Source: Deinandra increscens subsp. villosa (Eukaryota > Streptophyta > Magnoliopsida > Asterales > Asteraceae). Taken from it: a stretch of 64,000 nt of DNA. Each line of letters begins with the position of its first letter. Within the stretch, counting starts at the first letter, position 1. The notes below the pieces were generated by a model. The model saw only the letters and a list, made by a program, of their open reading frames with translations, did no database searches and had not been told where the DNA came from. Both the position numbers and the translations under genes were made by a program. The stretch covers positions 41,580,922-41,644,921 of the forward strand of contig JBCNJP010000025.1 of the NCBI GenBank assembly GCA_039602395.1, read 5' to 3'. This document shows, piece after piece, positions 24,308 to 34,682 of the stretch.

Positions 24308-24651
24308 TGAAAGTGCGTGAGTGTGCGAATCTTCTACTTAGTCGTAACGAAATCAATGTAAACGTGTAAAAAACAAAGAGTAAATACAAATGAACTTTGT
24401 ATTAACCACAGAGAACCACAGAGTACACAGAGAATGTTTGACACGAAAGCTCAGATTGTTATCGTTACTGAATACAACACAAAACTCACATATTTATACT
24501 AGAGAAATACGCTGGTCCGAACCTCAGGTTCGGCCCAAGGTTCGGCCATGTCCGAACTTGAGGTTCGGCCTGAGTTCGGACCTCAGCAATCTTGTGTGAA
24601 TCCTTCTTGTATTCAATACTTCACATGACGATCAAAGACCATGTATCAACA
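24308..24651 (-). repeat. SIR1 right (5') LTR
   Basis: 344 bp. The minus strand runs TGTTGATACATGG to CGCACTTTCA. A TATA-like GTATAAATAT is at about 24490-24499. The inverted GAGGTTCGGAC / GTCCGAACTC cluster is upstream of it. It is abutted by GTATA at 24652-24656. Confidence 0.95.
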
Positions 24652-25986
24652 GTATAATTTGTCCATCTTAAACTCAGGCATAATCATACTCATAACATCT
24701 AGATATGTTAAGGTATTGATTAGATTTCATTTTACCAGTATACCCGACACTATCAGACATATTCAGACATTATTTCTTTTTCTTGTGTGATTACACTTGT
24801 GATTATCACATAGTGATTGTATCCATGATATTGTCAACTGTGTTCCATGCAAAAAAACAAATAAGAATGTTAATTCGTCTACCTTAAGGTCGATCTTTCA
24901 ATACGCAAATAAGGCCTCGGATTTAACAAAAAAGATAAAAACAAGTTGAAATTGTATAATTCAACAACAATCAGGTCGGTCTTGTGGACACGCAGAGAAA
25001 GTCCGGTGAATTATACGAAACACCAAAGAAAATAAAGCAGAACCTCAAATGAACAACAATCAGGTCGATCTTTTGATACGCAAAGAAAGTCCGGTCGTTT
25101 GAGAAAATAAAGAAAATCAAACAAGTTTAAATCTTTGCAAAATGAACACATGTATACACAGTGACTTCTCATTTTCTTTTCCACACTTATTTATCTTTTT
25201 ATGCACAGTGACTTCTCATTTTCTTTTCCACACTTATTTCTCTTTTTGTCATGAAATACGCTTCAAGATGTTAACCACATGGTCAAGCATAGTATTTAAT
25301 GTATATCACATCTGAATACTTTCTGATTTTCCAAGCCTACCAAGCATATCAAACAATGATGTTATGGCTTTTTCATCTACTATATCCATGAGTCAGATAC
25401 GTAAGCCAATGTACCATCATTTCCCAATGATCAATTTCTCAAGAATTTATATATTTTGCATGTAATCATGTTCATCATATTTTTTATTTCTCCCCATAAC
25501 ATGCTTTTCACTTTTTCTCCACTTAAAATGAAAAACTCTATTTTTAAAATTTTCATTTTATAAAAACAAGTATTTTTGGGTTTTGTTTTAGTTTTCTTCC
25601 CCTAACCTACAAACGAAATTGTAAAGAAAGAAAAGTGATCAATCGACAATGATACCTGTCTATTTTAAGTTTCAGAAAACTTTCAAGTTAGAAAGATGAA
25701 TCATGAAATTTAAATTAAGCTGAATACTCCTCTATCAGTGACTTTTCAATCACCGATAAGTCTTCTAGAAGTACCTGTATAGTGACCAAACTGATCAGTT
25801 TATAAATGACCCGAAGCAGATCGCTTCTAGTCGACCAGTGTCCTGGTTTTTCTTAGAAACCACCTTAGGTTTCCATTGTTGTTGTTGTTTTGGTAATTCA
25901 GTTTTGGATTAATCAATCACAGGTGACTGTGACGAATAACGTACATTTTGCACTTTTGAAAATTTTGGAATAAAACGGTTTTGTTT
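24652..25986 (-). other. SIR2 3' non-coding region (right segment)
   Basis: Homologous to 9181-10234 of SIR1. It has no reading frame of interest and carries the second copy of the hairpin array. A short duplication, CACAGTGACTTCTCATTTTC, occurs at about 25158 and 25205. Confidence 0.7.
24869..25103 (-). other. Three consecutive stem-loops with a shared core (SIR2)
   Basis: Units at 24869-24927, 24954-25016 and 25044-25103. The second stem, GTATAATTC/GAATTATAC, has changed relative to SIR1 (GTATAACTC/GAGTTATAC) on both sides, which keeps pairing. The third has one wobble and the first one mismatch. The cores still show CAGGTC and GAAAGTCCG. The small inner hairpins remain, with loops such as GAAA, AAAA and CACAA. 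Confidence 0.7.
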
Positions 25987-27396
25987 TTAAAAGAATGTAG
26001 GCCGAAATTCATCAAAAACTCTGCCATGTTCATCAATGAACTTTGGTTTGGCAGGTTTACCAAAAACTAGAACCTTTCCTTTTGTTTGAACAGAAGCAAC
26101 AGAAACCGGATAATCTTTTTCCATGTGCCCTTTTTGGCGACAAATGTAACACAAACGATTATTTATGTTTTTCCGTTTTGGAACCTGCAAAGCTTCACAA
26201 ACATGATTGTCTCCAAATTGATCATAAAAAAGTATCATATACCTGATGTTGATGATTATGAACCCATTTAGATGTTGGGCTTTTTGGAGTAGAACCAGAA
26301 CCTCCAGAAGAAATTTGTGCATTTTGATTCTTCTTGTTCTTTAAGGCAGCATCTTTCATAAAAACTTCAGCAATTTTCTAAGCATCCACACAATGAAGTG
26401 GGAATTATTTGTCAGAAAATATTTGTTCCGAACCCTTAAGCTTGTAAAACCTTTCGGGTTGAACCTTTTTAGCCTTGAACATATCCTTCTTGATTTGCTT
26501 TAATTTGAGTTTCCTCAGATTTTGTGATTTTGGATCTTGAATGCCATAATTTTTAACACCCTGTGTCTGAAAACCTAAACCAACACTTTTAGCAGAAACT
26601 TTCTCCTCTGAAGTAGATGAGATATACCCATTCTTTCTAAACGGAAAAAATTAGCTTTGACTTCATTGACATTCTTCTTTGTGTAGAAAATCGTCTCATC
26701 AATACAAGTATGAGTACGAATCTTCTCGGTAGAAGTAGATGATTGCTCATTCTCTGTTGACGACGAACCAGACACAAATTGTGAGAACTTAGGAACCTCA
26801 AATTTATTTTCATTCTTTTTACCAGTCTTCTTATTTTTCTTCTTCTTTATAACCTTCTCTTCTTCAGTAGTTGAGGATGAAAACTTTGAATAATCATAAT
26901 CTATAACTTTCTCTTTAACCACATTGACAGCTTCTTTAATACTAGTCGGGGGTGTAACTGTCCTATCAAATACCTTCTCAAAATTCTCATATTTCGACAA
27001 AAAACTAGTGAATGATTGCGAATTTGTAACACTGTTCAGAAGACGATTGGTGTCATTTACTTGAATCTTCGGATGAGATATCTTATGTTGTGCTTCGGCC
27101 AATTCTTTTTCTGTTGCAATCAATCTTTTAGCAACTCTATTTGTTTCCGATTTTTGCAACCGAAGATTGTCTAATTCATCAAACAATTCCGTCTTTCATT
27201 TTTCTTCATTTCGTTTCCGAATATCAAGATTGCGTTCAACAACTTGTTGACCCTTGTAAATTCCTTCTTTTCTTCCAATAATGCCTCATTCTCAATAGAA
27301 TAACTTTCTTCTTTGACAACTTGTTGACCCTTGTAAGTTTATCAGAAGTCTTATTTAGCACATCAAGCTCAATCTTAGATTTCTCAAAAAGACCAT
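25987..27396 (-). pseudogene. SIR2 gag, C-terminal half
   Basis: The segment at 26575-27186 is a coiled-coil-like stretch (VAKRLIATEKELAEAQHKI) followed by a Lys/Ser-rich region. The segment at 25987-26322 holds the second zinc knuckle, CYICRQKGHMEKDY, whose last Cys is Tyr. After FIDEHGRVFDEFRPTFF it stops, matching the SIR1 gag end. The N-terminal gag and LTR are missing past the LRD boundary. Frameshifts lie at about 26330-26570 and 27190-27300. Confidence 0.75.
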
Positions 27397-27714
27397 TGTG
27401 ACATCCGTCAAATATCCGTATTGGTAACCCGGCCCGTTTTGATTAATTTGAGTAATTCGTTGTTTAGCAAAATCATTTTAATAAAATGATTGAAATAAAT
27501 TATTAAATTTTTAACATGTAATAAGTTTGACTAAATGTTTTGTAATAAATTTTGTTATTAGATATTAGGTTGGTGTTTAGTATAAAACAAAACTTTAACT
27601 CGAGGGGGTAGTATGAAATTTCTCCAAACTTAAGGGTTTATGTGGTCATTAGAACAAACTCAATTAAATAAGAAAATGTGGAAAAGAAAATAAATAAAAA
27701 AAATGAGGATTGTA

Positions 27715-27782
27715 GGCCGCTGGGCTCGAACCCGAGAACTGCGGGTTATAATGCGGAGTGTAAACCATTGGGGCAATGCGAG
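27715..27782 (-). other. tRNA-like remnant in the LRD LTR (copy at 35004-35071)
   Basis: The minus strand contains GGTTCGAGCCC, a good match to the tRNA T-loop / B-box. A D-arm-like CTAATGGTTGACACTC (in the 35-kb copy) lies about 40 bases upstream. The anticodon stem does not pair, so it is not a working tRNA. It may be a decayed tRNA or tRNA-derived SINE captured in the ancestral LTR. Confidence 0.4.
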
Positions 27783-28532
27783 TTATTGATTCCATTTCAG
27801 TACATATTATTATTATACAGATAAGAAATCGAGCCTGATTTCCTTCTTCCTCCTTCCTCACGCGCCGACTGTTTCTCTCTCTCTCCTCTTCGTTTCTTTT
27901 TTTCTTCGACCGTGGACTCCCTTTGACCTCTTTTCCCGGCCGTTTTGGTCGACTAAAATTTAAGGAAAAACAAGTTTTATGTTCCAATCATTAACACGAG
28001 TTTAATGAGATCTTAATCACTCAAAACCGTTGTTAATCAATGATTTTTCTCAAAACCCCCAAATTCCATAAAAACTACAGTAAAACCGAGACTTTAATTG
28101 CAAATTTACCCACCTTCGGTTGTGACTATTATAAATTGAGGCTCCAGACCTGTTGTTAACCCTATTACGCACCAAATCCCCCTTCTAATTTTTGATTTCA
28201 TATGTGCAATCAAAAACCCCCAAAATCTAGGGCTCACAACTTGTTCTTACAATTTCGGGCTCATTTCTCTGTCAAATTGATCAAGTAAGTAGTCCATTTC
28301 ACTTATTTTTTCATTATCTATAAAACCCCTATGTCAATTTTGGGTTTCGTTGATTATTTCAGATAGGTGATTTTAGGGTTCTCCGTAATTTGGAGAAAAT
28401 TTTCATAAAACTTCATTTTAACCTAATTACTCTATTCCATACAATTATAATTTGATCAAAAAATCATAATTCATCACCACTCATAAATTCTAAACATCTT
28501 TACGTGAGTACTCTATATTATTTCATATATTT

Positions 28533-31139
28533 TGTGACATCCGAGAATTCCAAGGTTAACTTCCGTTAGACAAACTCCGTTAGTTACGTTATAAGTGTTA
28601 ACTTGGTAACTAATGCATAACTAGGCCGAATACGTCCACGACCTTTGGTTGATCACCGAACCCGTCCATATGTGTTATGTGTTCATTTATTTATAGTTAT
28701 TATGTGCAATGTGATTTAAATACATGATTTAGTATTATGAATAGCATGACAATTCATGAACCGTGCTCATCTTGCTTAGAATGTAAACTGGTCACTCTTG
28801 GTTTCCAGCGAAACTACCAGGCGAAACTATAGTGTCGCTCGGTAGCCCAACAATAGACTTACAGAGCCAGTTTCGCTTGGCCAGCGAAACTAGCTCCTGT
28901 TATATAATGACATAAAACCCTAGAAGCCCCATTTCTTGCACCTTTTCTCCAAAAACACCCACACTCTCCTGAAATCTCTGGACCAGCCCCAAGACACACC
29001 AAGATCAGCCATCACTTCTGTTGGTGAAGATCATCCATCGATCCTTGATCAAACCGTGAGTCCCATAAACCATTTCTATGTGTTTTCTATGTGTTTTACT
29101 ATAAAGCATGCCTAGATCCCCATAGAATCGTTAGATCTTCTGATATGATGCCTAGGAATGCTAGATCTATCATAAAGTCTGTAACTTTACGTTTGAAATC
29201 AAACCATAATGAAGATTCATGCTAGTTAGGTTATTTTAGGCTTAAAATGTGTTTTTGGTGATTTAATGATGATTATCCATGTTTAAGGTGTTAAAACTGC
29301 TTCTATGATGTTGGTAAATGATTATGTATGCTAAATAATGAACTACATGAAGTATGGAAGCTGTTAGATTAATTTCTGGACTGATGTATGTGTTTTTCGC
29401 AACCAGCGAAACTAGCCTGTTCTCTGGGCGAAACTATCCAGCGAAATTATGTACATCTCCTTCAGGCGACACTATACAGCGAAACTGTAGTGTCGCCAGT
29501 GAACGAAACTGCCTAGCGAAATAACCATAGACCTTGTCCCTGAACGAAAGTTCAACCAGTTTCGGGCGAAACTAGTCTAGCGAAACTGTGCTAACAGCTT
29601 CGGGCGAAACTAGCTAGCGAAACTGTGTCACCGGGTATTGCCTAGCGAAAGTGCTGCCCGTGCACACAGCGAAACTGTGCAGCGAAACTGCACAGCGAAA
29701 CTCTAGCGAAACTGCTAGCGAAACTGTGATCAGACCTAAACCCAAACTTGTGTAATTTATTTGAATGATATGCTATGACTTACATGATTATGCTATGATG
29801 AAACATGTTATGATTCCTGTAATATGTGAACCCTTGTTTATGATCAACCATCGGTGTCGTGTGTCGATATGTCGTGTCATAGTTCCAACGTGCTATGTTA
29901 TGGGCCATAGTGACGTTAAGTTAAATATTAGACACAAAACTAATACTTAAGACCTAAACGTGTTCTTAGGTCTTCGTTAAGCAAACAACATTTGGATTAC
30001 TTAGCAAGTGTAGCAGTGCAACCAAAGGTGAGTGTCACTAACCCATTTACCGTGAACCCGGTTGGGTCACACTGAATAACTTAATGGAAAACAATGCTGA
30101 CAACCTTAAGAGTGCTATGCACCTCTCTGATGAACTTGAAAACTTAGGAGTGCTCGGCACCCACTTGATGAACTTGAAGTGTTTTATGGGAGACACTTGT
30201 GAAATACTTAAATAACTATTTCTAAAACGAAACTGGAAATATTTTCGGGATTCATGAGAACCCAAAGGAAAACCGTTTTAATATGGCTAGTGTAGGTTAA
30301 AGTCTAAACCACATGATATCACATGATTTCTAAGGATTGCCTTATAACTGAAAAAGTCCTCAACTAAATTGTACCATTAATTGTAAAGCGAGGGGATGTT
30401 GGGTAGATCTACTGGAGTTTGACAAACTCCGCCCCGTGGCACGGGGAGTGCACGGAGGTACAATATCAGCCTATCTGACCGTGATCCCGAGAGGACACGG
30501 GGGAGGCAAATCCGCGATGACGTAGGTCCGCAAAACATGATGGCGCTGCCACTACAATATTAGTCAGCTTTGGTACAAACTTCCTTAGTGCATGGAACAA
30601 CGGATTAGCTACCCGCGATATCGGTTGAGCACTTTAACTATACAAAACTAGTTCATACCCGATAACGTATGTTACGGACATTAAAATTTCTAAACCACGT
30701 TACTATGATTTTGGACATTACAGAGCATTGCTTTTCACAAATAAATATTACTTAAGTATATGTTGACACGTTTATGATTATGAGACCGGGCCACTGCGTG
30801 ACAAGCCCACTGTGAACTCACCAACCGTTAGGTTGACACTTGCGTGGTTTAAACTTTTGCAGATCGCTGAGGAGTATCCGGAGCGGGTTGGCATGGCACA
30901 TGAAGACTTTTATTTTTTTTGGTTAAACTTAATTGGGAATTTAAAACACTGATTTGTAAAGCACGTGGTTAGTGCTAAGACGATATATTTTCCGCTGCGT
31001 ATTTTGAGACTTTATTTTATGATAAATATTTGGACTTACTCTGATTCATTTAGTATTTGTAACTAATGGTTGTGGTCCTGGTTTGCTCGCACCCCTTAAC
31101 GGTATAAACTCCGTTAGTGGTTATTTGGGGGGTGTGATA
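28533..31139 (+). mobile_element. SOL: solo LTR of a Tekay-like Gypsy element
   Basis: 2607 bp from TGTGACATCCGAG to GGGGTGTGATA, flanked by TATTT (28528-28532 and 31140-31144). The uninterrupted LRD 3' LTR at about 35819 shows the empty site. The last bases are TA instead of CA, as expected from C-to-T decay. A TATA-like TTATATAATG occurs near 28898. The 3' portion (TTCCGCTGCGTATTTTG near 30990) resembles Tekay LTR ends. No primer site, gag or pol is present. Confidence 0.88.
29404..29726 (+). repeat. Iterated GCGAAACT word array in SOL
   Basis: GCGAAACT or one-base variants occur roughly 17 times in 320 bp, usually preceded by CA or TA and followed by A or G. Extra copies occur at 28806-28885, including inverse AGTTTCGC near 28870. 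Spacing is irregular (8-40 bp), so this is not a simple tandem satellite. Confidence 0.85.
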
Positions 31140-32201
31140 TATTTGGTTATTTTATTTCACTGATAATTGTTATATTTACTACTATATTTACAATGGTACA
31201 TTATTATGGTCAAATGACCTTATAAATAGAAAAATAAAGTACAATCAAGTTGTAACAACTTCATGAATGTATTCTTATACATTGTGTACTATTTTTATAA
31301 ATAAATTTTATATCTTTATATAGGTAATAAGTTATATCTTAAGCAAAACAAACAATTACTATCGTGTTATATGTGTTCGTGCCTATCGTAATATTTCTAT
31401 ATATTTAACCCGTCATTTTATAGATTTAAATAAATTGGCCTCACTAATAAAGATTATGTTAATTACTAAATTTAGGATGGTGCAATTATTAAATTAAAAC
31501 TTTAGTAACATATAATTAGATAGTGTCAACTTTATAAATGTAAAATTTACATTTTATTATTTTTATCCTATTATAAATACTCATAATCTCTTATGTCGTA
31601 ATGCAACACTAATGACTGTTTTGACTACAATGTATGCAAACTTATTATACGTAATATTTCACTAAAACTTTATGGTTTTAAACAATATGATGTTGTTATC
31701 CAAATTTCTTACACTATATTTATCACCAAATTCCCCAAATTCGTATGAACCTATATAAATCCCTAAATTTAATCAAGCTTGTCTATCCTTGTATTCACCA
31801 CATACTCAAATATTAGGATTATACCTTGGAAACTCTTGACCATATACGTTTTCACCATCTTGCGGATTCTAATTCACCAATCCAAGCAGGTGAGTTCATA
31901 GCCTCTTTTTCTTTACATTTTCCAAACCATTTTGGGTTGGAAAACACGCATAATTAAACAAATTTTCATTTATCATCACTTTACTTTCAAGTAAATCAAA
32001 TTATTTATCATGTTTATCATCATGAATCATTGCAAAACTTATTCATTCAAACATTCATACTTTCTATGCAAAGTCAAATACTGTTCAATACATTTACTTA
32101 CACGTATTTGTGTTATAACGTGTTAATATATACTTTGTCATGCTTGATATTGTATGCTATTTGGGAAAACTTTATGCTTAAGGCTTCGGAGCATCAAACG
32201 T

Positions 32202-32715
32202 GAGGTTCCTTGCGAAGAACCGAACATGATGACGTTGAGGTTCTTGCAAGGGACTAAACGTGGTCCCAATGCTGAGATTCCTAAGAGGAACCGAACAGTA
32301 TATCATAGAGGTTCCTCGAGAGGGGAATTGAACACGTGGACAAACTTTGTTACGGATTGTTGGTTTGCGAACCATTAATCAGGCGTCCTGTTTATGTGAT
32401 GAATATCTGTTATGTGATGAATATCTGTTTATGTGATAAATATGTGTGTGTAAATGTTTATTCAGGTATGACTTTGTGAATACCCTTTTCAATCATTTAT
32501 TATCATTAAGTAAGTCATGTACTGTTAAATAAATTGCTTGTATTTATCTACATTTTACCGTATTCTAGGGACTTGTACGGAAGTCTTATGAGCAATCGAT
32601 GAGATTCCTTTGAGGGAGTTGAACACTTATAAGTCTCATGAGCATCATAATCGTAGAGGTTTCTTTGAGGAAACCGAACATCATAATCGTAGAGATTCCT
32701 TTGAGGGAATTGAAC
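32202..32715 (+). repeat. Seven GAG-stem-loop-stem-GAAC units in the LRD LTR
   Basis: Units start at 32202, 32237, 32274, 32308, 32601, 32656 and 32692. Each begins GAG and ends (G)AAC around a short inverted repeat. Examples are GGTTC/GAACC (32202), TTCCT/AGGAA (32274), GGTTTC/GAAACC (32656) and ATTCC/GGAAT (32692). Stems differ but remain largely paired. The 3' LTR has equivalents at about 36870-36998 and 41525-41640. Confidence 0.7.
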
Positions 32716-33105
32716 ATCATTTTGTACTGGGTGACGAATACGTGTGTGATTAGAGTAATACTTGCACATTTAGTTTAACAGTGTGACTTTGCAAAAACCT
32801 TATCAAATATTTTTCTTAAACTGTTTTCTATTAAACCTATGACTCACCAACTATCTAGATAGTTGACCTTTTTGCGTGTTTTTCAGGTTGTTGAGAATCA
32901 AGCTTTCATGATTGATGTCACACGTAGGATGCTATTGGACCTAGTTAACTCAATCAATAATTGTTTTGTTCACTTATGTTTATTTGTATTTATTGTATGA
33001 ATTTGAAATTTGGTTAAATGAATTATGAAACCTTAATTAGTGTCATGTGCTTATGGATAATCATCATGCCCCGACGTTTCCGCCGTCGGTTGGGGTGTGA
33101 CAGAT

Positions 33106-33118
33106 TGGTATCAGAGCC
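33106..33118 (+). other. LRD primer-binding site
   Basis: TGGTATCAGAGCC lies three bases after the 5' LTR and matches initiator Met tRNA. Confidence 0.85.
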
Positions 33119-34682
33119 ATGGCTATAGGGAATTAGGTTATTAGACGTGGTGACCTAGACTATAGCTTAGGTGTCCAAACATGAGTATCTCATGTCTTAA
33201 ATTTTATGTTCATAAGTAATTCTATCGTATGCAAATTTAACATCTGATCTCTTTCATAATCACACACATACACAATACATGATTTAACTGGAAGGGTAGT
33301 ATCGGTAGGTAACTTGTACACCTCCAGAATACCAAAGGTGTGGTGGGTTAGCTGCGGTACACCCTATATATAAGCACTAAGGGTGTTTTGGAAAGTGGGA
33401 CTAGGAGTCGGACCGAGGACTTGCCCTAATCAACCCATTACCCACCTAAATGTTGAGTCTGTTTTGTTAAAACCAAATATTTCTATAAAACATGAAAATT
33501 CAAGGATTAGATTTTCTATAAATTTGATACTCATTTACACACTTGAATACTCTTTGATTTCATGTCTGATTATTTTATGACCATGATTCCAATATTCATT
33601 TACATACTTAGTTATTTTATGATTTTATTATCATGATGTCGATATTCAGTTACAAACAAGTTTGATTTTTCCATGATTTCATATGAATTCAATAATTCAT
33701 TATATACAAGCTTGATTATTTGGTGAGCATGATTACATGTGCAATGGTTACATGGGAATTAGATATCCAGTGCTTGAGAATTTGGTGTTCCACTACTTGC
33801 GAACTTGATATTCGTTTATTTGTGAATTTAAATATTTCCCTGCATGTGAAATTTACATTTCACCACATGTGAACTTGATTTATTTCATGAACATGATTGC
33901 ATGAAATCTTGCCTTCCTTGAGCATGTTTATATAAGACTTATTATCTGTGCGTATTGGCTATTTGATTATTAATGTCCTATGGTCATTGTTTGTGCATAA
34001 AACAACGATGATTTAGGAGTTTTGATTTTTATGTTGTCCCATACATAACAAGGCAAGATATGCGAACTATGCAATGAATTAAGTGATTACGGGTGCACAC
34101 GTAATTATAAAATTTGGTGCATGAGAATCATAGTAAGTCCTGTTGTGTGTTATAGCATAGAACCTAGGGTGATTTAGGATAATGAGACGAATGCGATATG
34201 ATAAGGGCATGGTGGATACGCCGCTGGTACATCCTATATATAAGTGTTCCTGTTATGTTGTCAAGAGTAGCGTTATTCGAGTCACTTGAAGTTCTACGTT
34301 ATTGGCCTTGACCAATGTTAGAGGAACGTAATAACTAGTGAAATCCTTTGTGCATGCTTGGCACTGTTTCAACTCTATGTAACATTTTTCATCCTTGGGA
34401 CCCCAAAACTTAGCATCGATAGATTCTTATAATCTCTTCAGCGAGGCAATTCTTAATTTCGTTCACTCTGACCCTCAGATTTTCACGTCAATTCTTTTGT
34501 GTTGATCATCATTTGAGAAATCAAATCTATTATTCGCATATCTCGTACCCCTTTAAATCCATAATGCACATCTAAGTCATCGCAATTCAACCATTCTAAA
34601 TGGTCACAACTATACCGTCACCTTTTCCGGAAGACCTTCCGTAAACAATTTCGAGGACGAAATTCCCTAAAGCATGGGATAC
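33119..34682 (+). other. LRD internal region, non-coding
   Basis: No credible reading frame. Two copies of the GGTAC-rich / CCTATATATAAG module lie at about 33338-33374 and 34209-34244, the second nearly identical to the TRG LTR module. The end has GAGGACGAAATTCCC, then a weak purine tract before the 3' LTR. Confidence 0.7.

Larger units (their letters stand above)
8519..24651 (-). mobile_element. SIR1: gag-only Copia element with inward-facing (inverted) LTRs
   Basis: The insertion is bounded by GTATA at 8514-8518 and 24652-24656. The right end is a normal minus-strand 5' LTR with primer site and gag. The left end is not the expected minus-strand 3' LTR. It is a plus-strand LTR (8519-8862) followed by AGTGGTATCA, the start of the primer-binding region, and then the element's own 3' non-coding region in minus orientation. 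The polypurine tract and about 170 bp next to the normal 3' LTR (present in SIR2) are missing. TRG is nested at 10669-21091. Confidence 0.85.
7641..27396 (-). mobile_element. SIR2: gag-only Sirevirus-like Copia element (7641-8518 and 24652-27396)
   Basis: The minus-strand order is truncated gag (27396-25987), long 3' non-coding region (25986-24652 joined to 8518-7994), then 3' LTR (7993-7641). The two segments are separated by SIR1 and share the duplicated GTATA. No protease, integrase or reverse transcriptase is present between the end of gag and the LTR, so it is non-autonomous. The 5' LTR and the first part of gag are lost at the LRD junction (27397). Confidence 0.8.
27397..33102 (+). repeat. 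LRD 5' LTR (interrupted by SOL)
   Basis: TGTGACATCCGTC to GGGGTGTGACA. A TATA-like CTATATAAAT is at 31751-31760. Downstream, inside the presumed transcript, are seven small hairpin units (32202-32715). Near the 5' end is an antisense tRNA-like stretch. Confidence 0.9.

Noticed and set aside
29404..29726. CRISPR-like array or hammerhead ribozyme series in the GCGAAACT region
   Set aside because: Spacing is irregular, there are no uniform spacers and this is plant DNA. GAAAC alone is present without the matching CUGANGA core and stems of a hammerhead.
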